Shown here one piece after another: positions 47,883 through 60,808 of a stretch of DNA of 64,000 nucleotides. This DNA is from Plantago major. Taxonomy: Eukaryota > Streptophyta > Magnoliopsida > Lamiales > Plantaginaceae. Numbering within the stretch: the stretch's first letter is position 1; every line of letters begins with the position of its first letter. Made by a program: the position numbers and the translations under genes. Under the pieces are notes generated by a model. It was not told the origin of the DNA. It ran no database searches and was given only the letters and a program-made list of their open reading frames with translations. The stretch spans positions 15,256,765-15,320,764 of the forward strand of contig CM048840.1 in the NCBI GenBank assembly GCA_026545765.1, given 5' to 3'.

Positions 47883-48024
47883 ATTGGAGAGGAGTATCAC
47901 AGCCAGTGTTTGTGGAGACTGTCACAGTATTATAAACTGCATCCCTGAAATCATGCAAAGTCACATATTTGTCAGAGATGGCGAAGATGAGTGTGCACAG
48001 TGCAGTATTACAGACCTTCCATGA
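47883..48024 (+). pseudogene. Remnant of the DYW domain C-terminus
   Basis: In the frame shifted by one relative to the PPR gene, SVCGDCHSIINCIPEIMQS and IFVRDGED match the last part of DYW domains (usual form: VCGDCHT, RDANRFHHF). The final aspartate-tyrosine-tryptophan is not present; the frame ends at 48024. Confidence 0.75.
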
Positions 48025-48653
48025 TGGAAAAATTACTGTCACATCCTACAGGCTGGGATTTGAAAACTACTCAAACATATTCCGAGCTAGAGTAAAAGCC
48101 ACTGTCTGTCTAATCTGCAGGTGAATTTATCAAAGGTAAACATTGCATTGTCCAAGTCACTGTTTTTTTTCTATTTGGACTTTAACATTTCAAAAATGTT
48201 GTTCTGGAATGACTAATTCGTGTTTTATTCTTGGAATTCAGGTGACTGTTCGACTTATGTTCAGCTGATATACCTCCGCATTACATCAGAATCAGCAGAT
48301 TGCTGTTATTCGGATTTCATTCATTATCTGTTTGGATTTCCACCAGAATCCGTGGTATAGCTAAGCTTTCGGATCTTGGAGTTCAAATCTTTTGCACTCG
48401 GAAACTATCTTTCTGGTGTCCCTTTATGTTCAGGAATCACTCAAGTAAGCTGGAGCTGTTCAAGAGGGTGAATGCTCAATGTTTTTAACGAAGATAGGTA
48501 GAGTACTGATAACCTTTAAACTGCTTACAACTATAGGCAAGGGTTGTAAAAAGTACCGTGTGTACACATGATGAACACAAAGCTATAGCTAAATTATTAA
48601 CTTAATTTTGGATATGCAAATTGATAATTTGATTTATGTTTCCAGACATCACT
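48025..48653. other. Intergenic, nothing recognised
   Basis: It is the 3' flank shared by the PPR gene and the convergent SDR gene. Confidence 0.4.
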
Positions 48654-49681
<1,028 letters not shown>

Positions 49682-50718
49682 TTATTGCAAGGATTACACC
49701 AAAACATTGTGCTTAATATAGGCAACACAGGTTTATTAGTGACTGATTGTTTATTACCAACACACACTTGCATTCACACAACTAACTTGTACCTGTAATT
49801 CTTGTAGTAATAACTTATTGAATCATTTTTGCCATATTGTTAGATAAGGTGAACCAAATCTTCATTATAAACTATGAGGCTTCATGTAAATTGTATTTGA
49901 CGCAAAACATTTTTAACGAAAACAGAAGGTCAGATGAGGGTGAAAAAGTTCTTTTCATGCAGCTGAAGTGAAGAATGTGGCTTGCAGGGGCTGATTAGTT
50001 TGCTAGGATGCATGAGCAGTGACAGAACTGAGAAACGTCGAGCAGTCTTTGATGTACGTATTGATGTTACATGCAAATTGTTCGTTGAAGGATGATTTAG
50101 TTATGACATTCTGGAGATATTGTTCAATGAAGCTTCAAGAGATGGTTGTTCACAGGACAAGCATAAATTCGCCACAATGGAAGGTTATCATGCTCAGCCA
50201 CTGCATGTGTTCGCGCTGTGTCATTGACACCTTCTAGGTTTCGACAAAATAAAAACTTTTGAACTGGGGTGGGGCGTAAATATGTTCCTCTTAACACTGT
50301 TGCAAAGAAGTACAAGAAACTGCATCAGGCAAGGATGAAAGATTCTAATACGTACTTTCAATTCATCTTCCTATAAGCTGAGTAACTTATGTGAAACAGC
50401 AGGAGAGCAGTTTATCTTTTGTTTGCATAATGAAATCTAAAACTTACAATCTCTTCTACATAAGACTAAGAACAAAAACCTATAAGTTGCAGATAAACTA
50501 AAATAACAAGAATCCTAACCAAATAATCTGCAACACAGCCTTGTACATGTAGATTAATGAAAATAAAAACATTATGTTGCCTCAGAAACTGGTTACTCGA
50601 TCAACATTGTTCGTTGATATTTTTTGGTGCACATACCACATAATTATCAGAGCACGAAGAATCAAATTACCGATTGATCTTCTGTCTGCTGATGCCAATG
50701 AATCCTATTTATATACAT
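49682..50718. other. Intergenic, nothing recognised
   Basis: Small open frames near 50019-50320 have no recognisable family and fit no splice pattern. Confidence 0.4.
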
Positions 50719-51042
50719 TCACACAGAGTATGCCAATGGCAATTCAGCTTCCTTGGATGAGTTGACAGCAGAAGAGGCATTTCTGTTGGTTTGTGTCCTC
50801 GAGATTTGGCTGTCAGCGCGCCTAAAGCATGCTTTCAGGCCCGTGTATATGTATGTGAAAAACCAAAAGATCCAGGGAGATCCTATGAGGATAAGGGCAA
50901 GAAAGGGATAGTATGGCTTGCTCAGATCCGGGACGAACACATAAAGAACAAGGAAAACTCCACCCGTGGTGACACAAAGGCAGAGCATGCAAGAGATTAA
51001 AGGAACCCGAAAATCTCGTTGTCTCTCTTCCTCCATTGCCAT
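50719..51042 (-). CDS. Small two-pass membrane protein of unknown function
   Basis: A 107-residue open frame starts MAMEEERQRDFRVPL. Two hydrophobic segments follow (about residues 15-35, CMLCLCVTTGGVFLVLYVF; about 45-67, FLALILIGSPWIFWFFTYIY) and then a polar C-terminal tail with Arg, Ser and Asn. Similar short proteins exist in other plants, but I know of no assigned function. It lies in the same orientation as the SDR and EF-hand genes. Since it has no introns and no motif, its coding status rests mainly on the clean membrane topology and a sensible start. Confidence 0.65.
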   Translation of the reverse strand: MAMEEERQRDFRVPLISCMLCLCVTTGGVFLVLYVFVPDLSKPYYPFLALILIGSPWIFWFFTYIYTGLKACFRRADSQISRTQTNRNASSAVNSSKEAELPLAYSV

Positions 51043-51872
51043 TCACATAAATCACAGCAACCTCCAATGCCGGTAAATTAACCTAGTTATCTCTTTCTTA
51101 TGCCTGTAAACCTGATTGGAAATGTGAGATCACCTCAATTGCGGACACCCTTTGGACAATGTATTTCGCCTCCTGGTTCAATGTAGCTGCAGCTAACTTG
51201 ATACATTTGCAGTCTGTGCAAGAAACGCCGTTTGTTGTTGTTTTCTACTCCCCTTCTCTATCTTTTTTCTGTAATCTGTTTAGGGTTGTTGGTTTCTGCA
51301 ACCAGAGAAGGAGGACATGCAGATTCAGGAATAGAGGGCCTCAGAAATGGATGGTTGTTTATGTTTTTCCGACCAAGAACTGGAATTTTTTTAATTATGC
51401 AAATCAGCAAATGCTATTTTGGTACAGGAAAAAATTGTGACTAAATGAGTCATTCTTGGGTTCATTTGTTATTCAATTTACTATTTTGGAAGATACCGAA
51501 ACTATTATGGGATCTCTTTTATGGTCACAGTTTATTTGGTATCTAAATTTCCAACAACGACACATAAAATGTTGCTACATGAAAACTCGCAGTCGCTTCG
51601 TGTATTAAGTTCTTCTAGAACCTACATTTCGCGCATAGTATATGTTTGCAAATCATGATTTTCCATGAGATACATCAGAACATTACATAAAAGATTTTGC
51701 ATTGATTGAAATAGATTTACAATAACATCAATCCTATGACAGGAGAAATATTGATAAATCATTCTTAGATTATGAGCTGTTTTATTAAGTACCAATAACA
51801 AATTTCAAACCTTGCTAGCAAGTACTACAATTCACCAATTTGTACATGACCAAGCGAAGCGGGTTGAAGCCT
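51043..51872. other. Intergenic, nothing recognised
   Basis: 5' flank of the small membrane protein gene and 3' flank of the EF-hand gene. Confidence 0.4.
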
Positions 51873-53914
51873 TTAAGACCTCTCGGCACCTTGCTGAAAT
51901 GCCACGATCAGGAGAGTCACAAGAGATGCGTAGACTGAATTGGGTACTTTCTGCACCACCTTTCCAACGCCAGGGACATTTTCTGTGGTCCTTTTGGTCA
52001 ACAAAGCAATCGCAGGAGCAAGAGCCAGAGTAATGATCAGACCCTGACTGATTGATATGAATGTATCTTTTGTTATCTTGCGCATGAACCTCACAAACTC
52101 TTCGCGGTCCAGCTCACCATCAAAGTTGATATCAGTCTCCTGCATAACGAAAGGTATTCTGTTATAAATAATCTACAGATTAAATGGATGCAGATATTTT
52201 AAAAATAAGGCTGGGAGCCTGGGCTGTGATATTACTGTCAATACATAGAAATGTCAAAATATAGTTGCACCTCGTATTTTTGAACCTAACCAATTTGGGC
52301 GGTTAACCAATGATATGCATTGAAATATTTGATCACATTCATATCTCAGCAACATGCAACTAAATGATGACTAGCAGATAATATAAACAAAAAGGATCCT
52401 CTTTTTAATTGAACGAACATTCTTAATGAGAACTTTTTTCCTGATAGTATTGTACTTCTTGCAACACCTTCGAACTTCCAAGATATGACTTCTCATTTAA
52501 TAAGCCCAACCAGTGATCAGAAATGCTTGCAGAAATAGTTTATGCTTACTCTTTTCCAAGTGTTCAGTAAATGATGCAGCAAAAAAAACAAATATTTCAA
52601 GGTATCTTAGAAAACTGAACATGTAACACCATCATGATTTCCTACTAAATGATTTAGTCTTTAGGGAAGATTCGTGCATCAATCAGTTTCCGAATAATAG
52701 TAAGATATTCACTGAATGACAATATTTTCTGTTACGTACCAGCATCAGGATCCTCACTTCCTCCTTTGTGGGAGGGTCAAAATGAGGACCAGGCAAGCGC
52801 TTATTCAGATCACTACAAAAATAAACAAGCAATCACAAGAAACAAGGATTCAGATTTTATTTGACAAATGGATTAATTGTGGCATGCTAGATAGCTTAAG
52901 TGCCACATGTGTTTGAAGTAGTGAAGGCTTTACTTGTATACAAGTAGCACAGCAATGTAGAGCTCTTCAAACGACAGAGTAGCCTTCCCACTAACATTCT
53001 TCACCCGATCAAAAACTTTATCCGTTATAGACCGGATCTGCCTTTCTTTCCAGTCCTTTCCTGCATGCATATGTGAGTTCTAACATTTATTTATGTTGCA
53101 ATTAATCATGTAATCAATTTAGCGAAGCATTCTTGGATCCTAATAAAGACATTGCATCAAGTGAAGCAAGATTTATAAATGAGAAGAACTAGGACTACAG
53201 GTTATCGGTTTTCCAGCGAGAGCCAGGTAGTTAAAGATTCTCCTAAGAATACTAGCCCTCTCATATAAACCAGACAATCAACAGAAAGATCAGAACTTGT
53301 ATCATTTTATCAAAAAACTACTTTACCATTAGCCAATTTTTGATAATACAAATTGCATTAAAGTTAAAATTACTCAACGAGAAGCAACGGTATCGAATAT
53401 GATGAGTACTTCATCATTCTCAAAGTTCTTGAATAATTTATTCTCCACATAGACATGTAGAGTTGCTGACCAGAACATATAAAGTCTAAACATCCTTCAG
53501 TAATTTGATGTATGCACCAAAGCTCAAAAGCAAGCCTATTTACCAATTAGGCCTATCCACATAATACAATACAACACAATACAAACAAGGATGATTATCA
53601 ATCAAGATACTTCTGAGATGAGTTCACAGATTGAGAAAAATCACCATTTTAGGAAATACTTCTGCTTGGAACAGAGTGATCTTCTGTTTACAAAGGGCTG
53701 ATTATCAATCAAGATACTCAAATAAGCATTAAAATCAAGGAAAACCAATGCAAATGGATAAAACAGCAGAACAGAAAAGGAAAGAAGGTGAAAGGAACAC
53801 ATGAAAAGTCAACCAGACCAATCAAGAAACAAAATACACAAAAAAGGTGTAATTTTTAATTCCAAGAAGAAGAAGAGGGATAATACCTTTAAACTTTTCA
53901 AGAATTTGGCCCAT
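51873..53914 (-). CDS. Calcium-binding EF-hand protein with C-terminal membrane segments
   Basis: Four exons (53887-53914, 52934-53060, 52740-52812, 51873-52139) join in frame to 164 residues, starting MGQILEKFKG. One canonical EF-hand loop is present (DINFDGELDREE, about residues 78-89: acidic at positions 1, 5 and 12). A helix-loop-helix around residue 40 (VSGKATLSFEEL) looks like a degenerate first hand. Two hydrophobic stretches follow near the C-terminus (LIITLALAPAIALL and VYASLVTLLIVAF), so the protein is likely membrane-anchored, with the calcium-binding part on one side. The family is known in Arabidopsis (for example At1g64850), but its role is unclear. Gly2 after the first Met suggests possible N-myristoylation. 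Intron 1 is about 825 bp. Confidence 0.88.
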
Positions 53915-54891
53915 GGCTTTGGAGGTGAGTGAATATGATGTTATCCTGGGGTTTTGAAGCTTGGTTGGAAATGGTGGGATTAGTGTAGTTGTTAAGTTAA
54001 TGAAGCGAAAGAATGGGATTCAATGGACAAAACGTGTGCCTAGGATCTACTACACGTGAGATCCTCAACAAATACCGAGATAGGTTATACTCATCTTCAC
54101 TAAACTCCCTTAGATCTTATTGGATTTTTCATTTAATAGTCTACATCATATTTTATTGCCACTTCAAAAAATCAACCATAATTGATGAGTAAAACAAGAA
54201 CATTATATGCTTTTTTATTAATAATTTTGTTTTTTATATTAGTCAACAACAACAATTTATATGGAATATTGCATTAACGACCTTTGAAACTTCATACTAA
54301 TTAGGAGAAGTTCGGTTCCTTGTATGTGATTTAAAAATTTAGCACTCAATCGATCTCAATGTACGGTCGTCTTTTGATATTTATCACAATTTTAATTAAT
54401 TTATTAGAATACATACCAAACTACAACAATATCACGACTAAATGATGTTTGCATATTATGATTAAATGACATCAGACCATCACAGAGGACTTCAATACTC
54501 TGATTTGCTCTGTTTTCTAATATGTATTCTAAGGTCCTTGGAGGGTCTCTAGTCCTATTCTGAATGGTTAAGGTAGTTTATTCGACTTTATCGGAAAATG
54601 GCATGTTTGTATCATGTATGTCAAAGAAGCATTAAAAATGTAACAGGAATATTTTTCAAATGAACAAATTGATAAAGTCTGCCAAAGTTCTAAAATATGT
54701 GCATATTTTTTGTCAAGTATCCATTCCTTTCCAAGAACAAGAAGCCAAGAAGTATCCTTATGAAAAAGTTAAGAATAGAACAATGTAGTAGTATCACATA
54801 ACTTGTCAAAATTAACTTTACATCAAAGCTCCTTTAAAGTTAGCTCGAAAGAAAAAATATCGCAATAAAGGTTGTAAATGTTCATCCCATA
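53915..54891. other. Intergenic between EF-hand and PPR genes
   Basis: AT-rich, and it holds the two divergent promoters. Nothing else is recognised. Confidence 0.4.
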
Positions 54892-56748
54892 ATGATAGCC
54901 TTAAGTTGCTTACACTTCACACCTACACAGAGTCATGAAATTGATTATTCAAATGATTCCTCATTGCTCCACAGACTTAACTTCTGCAAATCCACTCAAG
55001 AACTCAAACAATTCCATTCCATTGTCATCAAGACAAGCCAATCTCCCCAAACCCAGAAACTTTTATACACAAAAATCGTATCTTTATGTGCTTCTTTCTC
55101 ACCTATCACTGACCTCAGCTACATTTACACTCTGTTTTATAAATTGCCGAATCTTGATTTATCTGTTTACAATGACTTCATTAGGCAATTTACGAGTAAC
55201 AGAAGTTACTTTCTTGCTTTGCAGCTTTATAAGAGTTTAGTTGAAAATGGCTTGTTTGGTGATAGTTATACATACCCTTATGTTCTCAAAGCTTGCTCTC
55301 ACTTGCTGGCGTTGAGAGAAGGGGAAACTGTGCATGGTAGTGTAATTAAAAATGGGTTTGTGTTGGATTTGTATGTGGTGAACACGTTGATGCGCTTTTA
55401 CGGTGTTTGTGGGAGAGTGCAGGATGTTCGGAAGGTGTTTGATGAAAGTCCTGTTAGAGACTTGATTTCTTGGACTGTGTTAATTCAATCTTATGTGGAT
55501 AATGGGCTCTGTTTAGAGGGGGTTGAGGTGTTTTTTGGCATGTGTGAGACAGGTGGGAAGGCAGATGAGAAGCTTATGACTGTTGTGCTTTCTGCAGCTG
55601 CTAAGGTGGGGGATTTGAGTGTGTGCAGGAAGTTACATGACTATATGGGTAACAGTGGCATAAATATGGATGTGTTTCTTGCGAATGCATTGTTAGACAT
55701 GTATTTGAAGTGTGGGGATAGTGAATCCGCTCGAAAGGTTTTCAAGAGGATGCGAGTGAAAAATGTGGTTTCTTGGAATACAATGATATCAGGCTTGTCA
55801 CAAAGTGGTAAGTATAGAGAAGCTATCAATGTGTTTCGTAAGATGCGGGTGGAAGGGGTTATCCCGGACGAAGTTACTTTAGTTGGTATTCTGAACTCTT
55901 GTGCAAATCTAGGTGTTCTTGAGCTGGGGAAGTGGGTTTATGCTTATGTTAATAAAAACAAGATTAGTATAGAGGGGCATATTGGGAATGCTCTTATAGA
56001 TATGTATGCAAAGTGCGGAAGCATACATGATGCCTTAATGATATTTGAGAGTATAAATCATAAAGATGTTTATGCATATAGTACTATGATCATGGGATTA
56101 GCCATGCACGGTGAAGGTCAGATGGCGCTTAACCTCTTCTATGAAATGTGTGGAGTTGGCATAAAAGCAAACGAAGTTACAGTTGTCGGTGTTTTGACAG
56201 CATGCTGTCATGCAGGACTCGTGAATGAAGGTCAAAAGCATTTTTATGACATGCCAAGGTTACACAACATAAAACCACAAAAAGAGCATTATGGCTGCAT
56301 GGTTGACCTTCTTGGTCGTGCTGGCTTGCTAACTGAGGCGTATGAGTTTGTATGCAACATGCCATCTAAACCTGATAAATTGATCTGGGGCTCATTATTA
56401 GGAGCTTGTAGGATCCATGGAAATCTAGATCTTGCCCAAATCGTGATGAAGGAGCTCATAGAGCTAGAACCTGAAGAAGATGGCTCTTATGTACTCATGT
56501 CAAACATTTACGCTTCTGAGAAAAAATGGACAAATGTTATGCAACTAAGAAAAGGAATGAAGAAAGGTAAGATTGTAAAGATTCCGGGATGCAGTTCAAT
56601 TGAGTTGGATGGTGTAGTTTATGAATTTCGGAAGGGGGATAAAGCTCACTCCAAAGCTAAAGAATTATACACGTTACTTGACAAAATGACTCATCATTTG
56701 TATGATAGTGGACAAATGATGAATGATTATGAATTTCTCTACCAATAA
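54892..56748 (+). CDS. PLS-class pentatricopeptide repeat protein, E-type
   Basis: A 618-residue intronless frame, typical of plant PPR genes. Repeats are visible throughout, such as DLISWTVLIQSYVDNGLC, NVVSWNTMISGLSQSGKY and DVYAYSTMIMGLAMHGEG. The end has E/E+-like features: GRAGLLTEAYEFVCNMP, YVLMSNIYASEKKW, then GCSSIELDGVVYEFRKGD, without a DYW domain. Such proteins bind specific organellar transcripts and recruit a DYW-type deaminase in trans. The N-terminus (MIALSCLHFTP) gives no clear targeting call. The ATG at 54892 is the first in the frame. The target transcript cannot be predicted without computing the PPR code. Confidence 0.93.
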   Translation: MIALSCLHFTPTQSHEIDYSNDSSLLHRLNFCKSTQELKQFHSIVIKTSQSPQTQKLLYTKIVSLCASFSPITDLSYIYTLFYKLPNLDLSVYNDFIRQFTSNRSYFLALQLYKSLVENGLFGDSYTYPYVLKACSHLLALREGETVHGSVIKNGFVLDLYVVNTLMRFYGVCGRVQDVRKVFDESPVRDLISWTVLIQSYVDNGLCLEGVEVFFGMCETGGKADEKLMTVVLSAAAKVGDLSVCRKLHDYMGNSGINMDVFLANALLDMYLKCGDSESARKVFKRMRVKNVVSWNTMISGLSQSGKYREAINVFRKMRVEGVIPDEVTLVGILNSCANLGVLELGKWVYAYVNKNKISIEGHIGNALIDMYAKCGSIHDALMIFESINHKDVYAYSTMIMGLAMHGEGQMALNLFYEMCGVGIKANEVTVVGVLTACCHAGLVNEGQKHFYDMPRLHNIKPQKEHYGCMVDLLGRAGLLTEAYEFVCNMPSKPDKLIWGSLLGACRIHGNLDLAQIVMKELIELEPEEDGSYVLMSNIYASEKKWTNVMQLRKGMKKGKIVKIPGCSSIELDGVVYEFRKGDKAHSKAKELYTLLDKMTHHLYDSGQMMNDYEFLYQ

Positions 56749-59245
56749 TTGGAGTCCGCCATGAATTGGGATACTTCATGTGGATTGTAAGATAATGCTC
56801 ATAGAGCTCCAACTTGTCTTGAGCTAGAGAAGCTGTATAATATTGGACTGCAGCTTGTTTCAAGAGGAATTGTTGGCTTTGGGGCATCAAGTGCTATACT
56901 GCTTTCATAGAGGTACTTCACTTTCCCCTAGTGTTGGCACATTCTCAATGTTGTGAACTATTCAATGAATATGAAGGTTTTTTTAGTACAGTCAGAAGAA
57001 TGGTTCTTGTAAAATACAACATATATATTGTAACAGAACCAGCTGTTCATTATGTGATAAAAAGATTGGACTATTAGAGTATCTTTATTTTCTGTCTTTC
57101 TGAAAAAAACTGTGTGCATAAATTTTATTTGAACATGTATCTGTTTCCACGTGCCAGGTTGTTAAACAGAACTTTGTTTGAACATCATTTACTACTTGCT
57201 GTACCTTATCACTGCAGTTAAACTTAAATATTCATGGCTTTCAGCCAGTAGGACTTCTGATGATTCTTAAAAGCTTGATTATCTGGTTAGAAATATTTCA
57301 CATAGCTGATGGTTTTATTAGAACTATTTGCTACATTGCCCCTTAAGTTTTCAGGTTTCAGTTCGACATGTCAGAATACTACAATTGTTTAGGTTAGTAA
57401 GCTGTAAGCAGAAGATAGCTGATTTCTTCAATTAGAGAATTACAGATTCCTTGGTTATGGCAATGAAGCTTGTAGTTTGTTGAGAATTACATGCAATCTT
57501 GCGTCATAAATCAGCTAACTGGAAAGAGCTGCTTTTCTGGATTGCTTACATGATAAAGAAAATGTTGTCAGACAAAACACAAGAAAAAGAAGGAAACACA
57601 CAACAATTTTGTTCCCTACAAACGGTCGAGTTTTCTGCCATCAAAACTTTTTTCTTTAGGCTTGAGATAAGCTAGAACCAGACTGTTATAGGAATATGTG
57701 AGACAAAGCAAGTGGGCACATATACATGGGAAAGAAGAATGAAATACTTGAATAACAAACATGCATCAGATAGACTAATACGTAATGTTCTGAAATATCC
57801 GATAATGTAAAACAGAAATCATTAGAGTTCATCCACGTTCAGGCTTCTTGCCTTGCGTTGCAGCTCAACATTCCAATAGCTTTAGGGAAAGGGAACCAAA
57901 CTCCTTTGGAACTGTAATGATGGGACATTTGATACTTTTCAACAGAAAATATACTTTGAAGGGAGAAAATTTACTTCTATATTGCAAGTGTCTAACATTT
58001 TTTTATTTGTCTGCGTTCACAAGAAATCCTTTATATCTGAAAGACTGTTTATTTTCCCCTTTTCTGTATGTTAATCTGTTATCATTTTTATCTAGTGGTT
58101 TGCGATTTTCTGACTGTTGTGGGCTCGCATTTGCATCCCAGCATAGTTCTGAACAAGTTTCAGATAGTTTTATCTTGAAAAATTATTTTTTCAGTTTCAT
58201 TTATACCCGTATATGTTTATTTTATACATTCATGCTTAGGTGAGTCACCAACCATAGGTTGGGAAGCATGCACAGCATTTCCCAACTTCTATAGATAGTA
58301 TCACTCTAAATGCGACAGGTTCAGCATGACTCTGAATTGAACTTGCATTGCCTTAGTGTTGTTTGTTAGCTTGTAAACCTAATGACTAAACTTGGAATCA
58401 ATCGAATCAGAAATTTATACCTAAAAAATGGCTTCTCTGCCCTTGTGAAAATTGGTAGTCTCGGTTTTCTCATCATTTATTCTATACATAAATCGCATAC
58501 CCTTTCATTTTTTCCTATTATTGTGACATTACGATATCGAAACATGGATTAGTTTATGTTCCCTTAATACTAACAGCATCCTGCCTCCTGAATTTCCCCC
58601 ATCACAACATTTGTGTGACTAACCTTTCATTATCTAATGATTGATTAGCTCAGGAGTAGCTGCATAATTGCAAGCTAGGTTCTAACTTTGTTAGAGCAAC
58701 CTTTCTTATCAGAAATTGCATAATTACCGCGAAATTTGTTTTAATAGTACTTGTTCTCTGGTTAACAGGACATAATATAAAAGCAATATTCCTTGAAAGA
58801 TCTGCACTAGATTGTTATGTCATTTTGATTGTATAAAAAATCGTCTACATGTAACTCTTGGAACCGGTGGGACTGGAAGATCTTGACCTTTGATCTTGAA
58901 AGTTACTATATTGCATAGGAATAAGATCAAGAAATATCGCGCTAGCCTAAACTTTTTTCGTCGAAAACTCCTAACACCAGCTTTACATGACTCAATTTTA
59001 TATACTTGTTAGTTTATAGTATTGCCTAGCAAAGTTATCTGAGAATCTTGAATTGCTGCTTACTTGATAAATTAATTATATGGAATTTCTAATTTACTTC
59101 TTTCTTTTCTTTTAATTTTAACCAAATGGGTTGTTGTAGTTAGTTAGCATGCCCGGATTGCATGGAGAAATTTGCTGGTTAATTACTGGCCCCACACCAG
59201 ACTATAAATATTTTTATAACAATGTAAAGTTTATAAACCATCTGT
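56749..59245. other. Intergenic, 2.5 kb, nothing recognised
   Basis: AT-rich, with only short open frames that look random. No repeat was identified. Confidence 0.4.
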
Positions 59246-60300
59246 AAATTAGTTATGTTTGTTAGAGTTTAAGTTTGCTGTCAAAGATGCCTAGCTGGTT
59301 TATGATCAATACTCTCTTTAATTCATTCATGAAATTTAGAAGTTGTAAAGTTTCTCATCTGTGTTATGCTATGCCTCATTCTAACCGAAAATTCCATCTG
59401 TATGTCGAAGAAAGCGAGGGTAACTTCTACGTATGATGTATAAACATCGAGCAATTCAGTTACGACTTACTGTATGACTTATTTCAAAAGGAGTAAAAAA
59501 TGGAAAAATTACTTTAACAAAAACAATTTGTACTGGAAATTATAAGAAACAAGAAAGTTGAAATAATATGAAATAGCAGGCCAGTTCTGAAGTTTGAAAG
59601 GACCATTTTCACATCTTTACCAAGTCATGTGGTCCTATTGTTGTTTCAGTTTGCACAGAAGATGATCTAATAAGTTTGTACAAAGGGGAAAAAAAAAGGG
59701 AGTTGTACAATAGCATCTCTAATTAGTTATGTTTGTTAGAATTTTAGTTTTCTGTCAAAGATGCCTGGCTGGTTCATGATCAACTCTCTTTAATTCATTC
59801 ATGAAAGTTAAAAGTCTAAAAGTCTCATATGCATTTGTTATGCCTCATTCTAACCGGAAATCCCATCTGTATGTCGAAGAAATCGAGGGTACTTCTACGT
59901 ATAAACATCGAACAATTCGGTTACGACTTGTGACATATTTCCGCAGAAAAAATTAGAAACAAGAAAGTTGAAATAGTATGAGATGGTAGGCCAGTTGTGG
60001 AGTTTGAAAGGACCATTTTCATAATCATATCTGTACCAAGTCATGTGGTCCTATTGTTGATGATCTAACAAGTTTGTACAAAAGGGGAAAAAGAGAGATG
60101 TAAAATATCATCAAGGTTTCATTAAAGTTTACTAATAATAATCTTTGTGCGTCAACTAACTGTTCCAACCAATGATTTTAATTGATTGAGCAAATTAAAC
60201 AAGTGATTAGTGAAAAAATTTCACGCCAAAACACTCCTGCAAATTGTATGGATGATCAATAAAAATAAAAGCATCTTTAAAGAAAAATTTGTTCTTCACT
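59246..60300. repeat. Duplicated block upstream of the bHLH gene (two copies)
   Basis: A block running from agttatgtttgttaga to caagtcatgtggtcctattg occurs at 59251-59712 and again at 59720-60105. The second copy extends through gattgagcaaattaaacaag to about 60300. A third copy lies downstream of the gene at 63405-64000. Confidence 0.85.
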
Positions 60301-60808
60301 GGCTCATTGAAAACATTCAGAAATGGACATGTGAATCTCTTCAAGTGTAACAAACTTTCTAATAAACATTAGAACAAAAAAAAGTAAACCAAAAAAAAAA
60401 AATCTAAATTTACTTGTGACAAAATAAATACAGAGTGTTCAGTTACAGGTCCCCCACACTATAACCAACCAAATTCCATATTCTCAAATCCTAATAATCC
60501 TTTTCTTCTCCAAACTTCACACTTCACTTCCCTTTTATGTAACTTCTTGTTGTATCTCTTCATTTGGACATAAAGTGCAAATCTTTTTAGAGAACCCACC
60601 AAGAAAAGGTTAAAAACAAAACAAAATTATAAAAAAAGTTGATTTTTTTCCCTTTCTGCAAGCTGATTCCCTTATTAGTACTGTCTGCTTTTCCATTATG
60701 AGTTTTTGTCTTTAACCTCCTCTTCTTCCTTTCTCTCTTTCAGGTTCACAGACAAAGACTAGAGTTCAAAAACAGCTTCTTTTTTTTAAAGGAAGTAAAA
60801 CAAGAAAG
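60301..60808 (+). promoter_or_regulatory. Promoter and leader region of the bHLH gene
   Basis: The region between the duplicated block and the ATG has pyrimidine-rich stretches near the start of the leader (60705-60745). I see no canonical TATA box that I would assign with confidence. Confidence 0.4.

Noticed and set aside
48300..48488. Open frame after the PPR gene that might extend it
   Set aside because: It does not resemble PPR, E or DYW sequence. The recognisable DYW remnant ends at 48024.
51159..51444. Plus-strand open frames of 70-93 codons
   Set aside because: No motif, no splice context, and they overlap a likely intergenic region. Treated as chance.
57848..58243. Plus-strand open frame of 131 codons
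   Set aside because: The composition is typical of AT-rich non-coding DNA, and no family was recognised.
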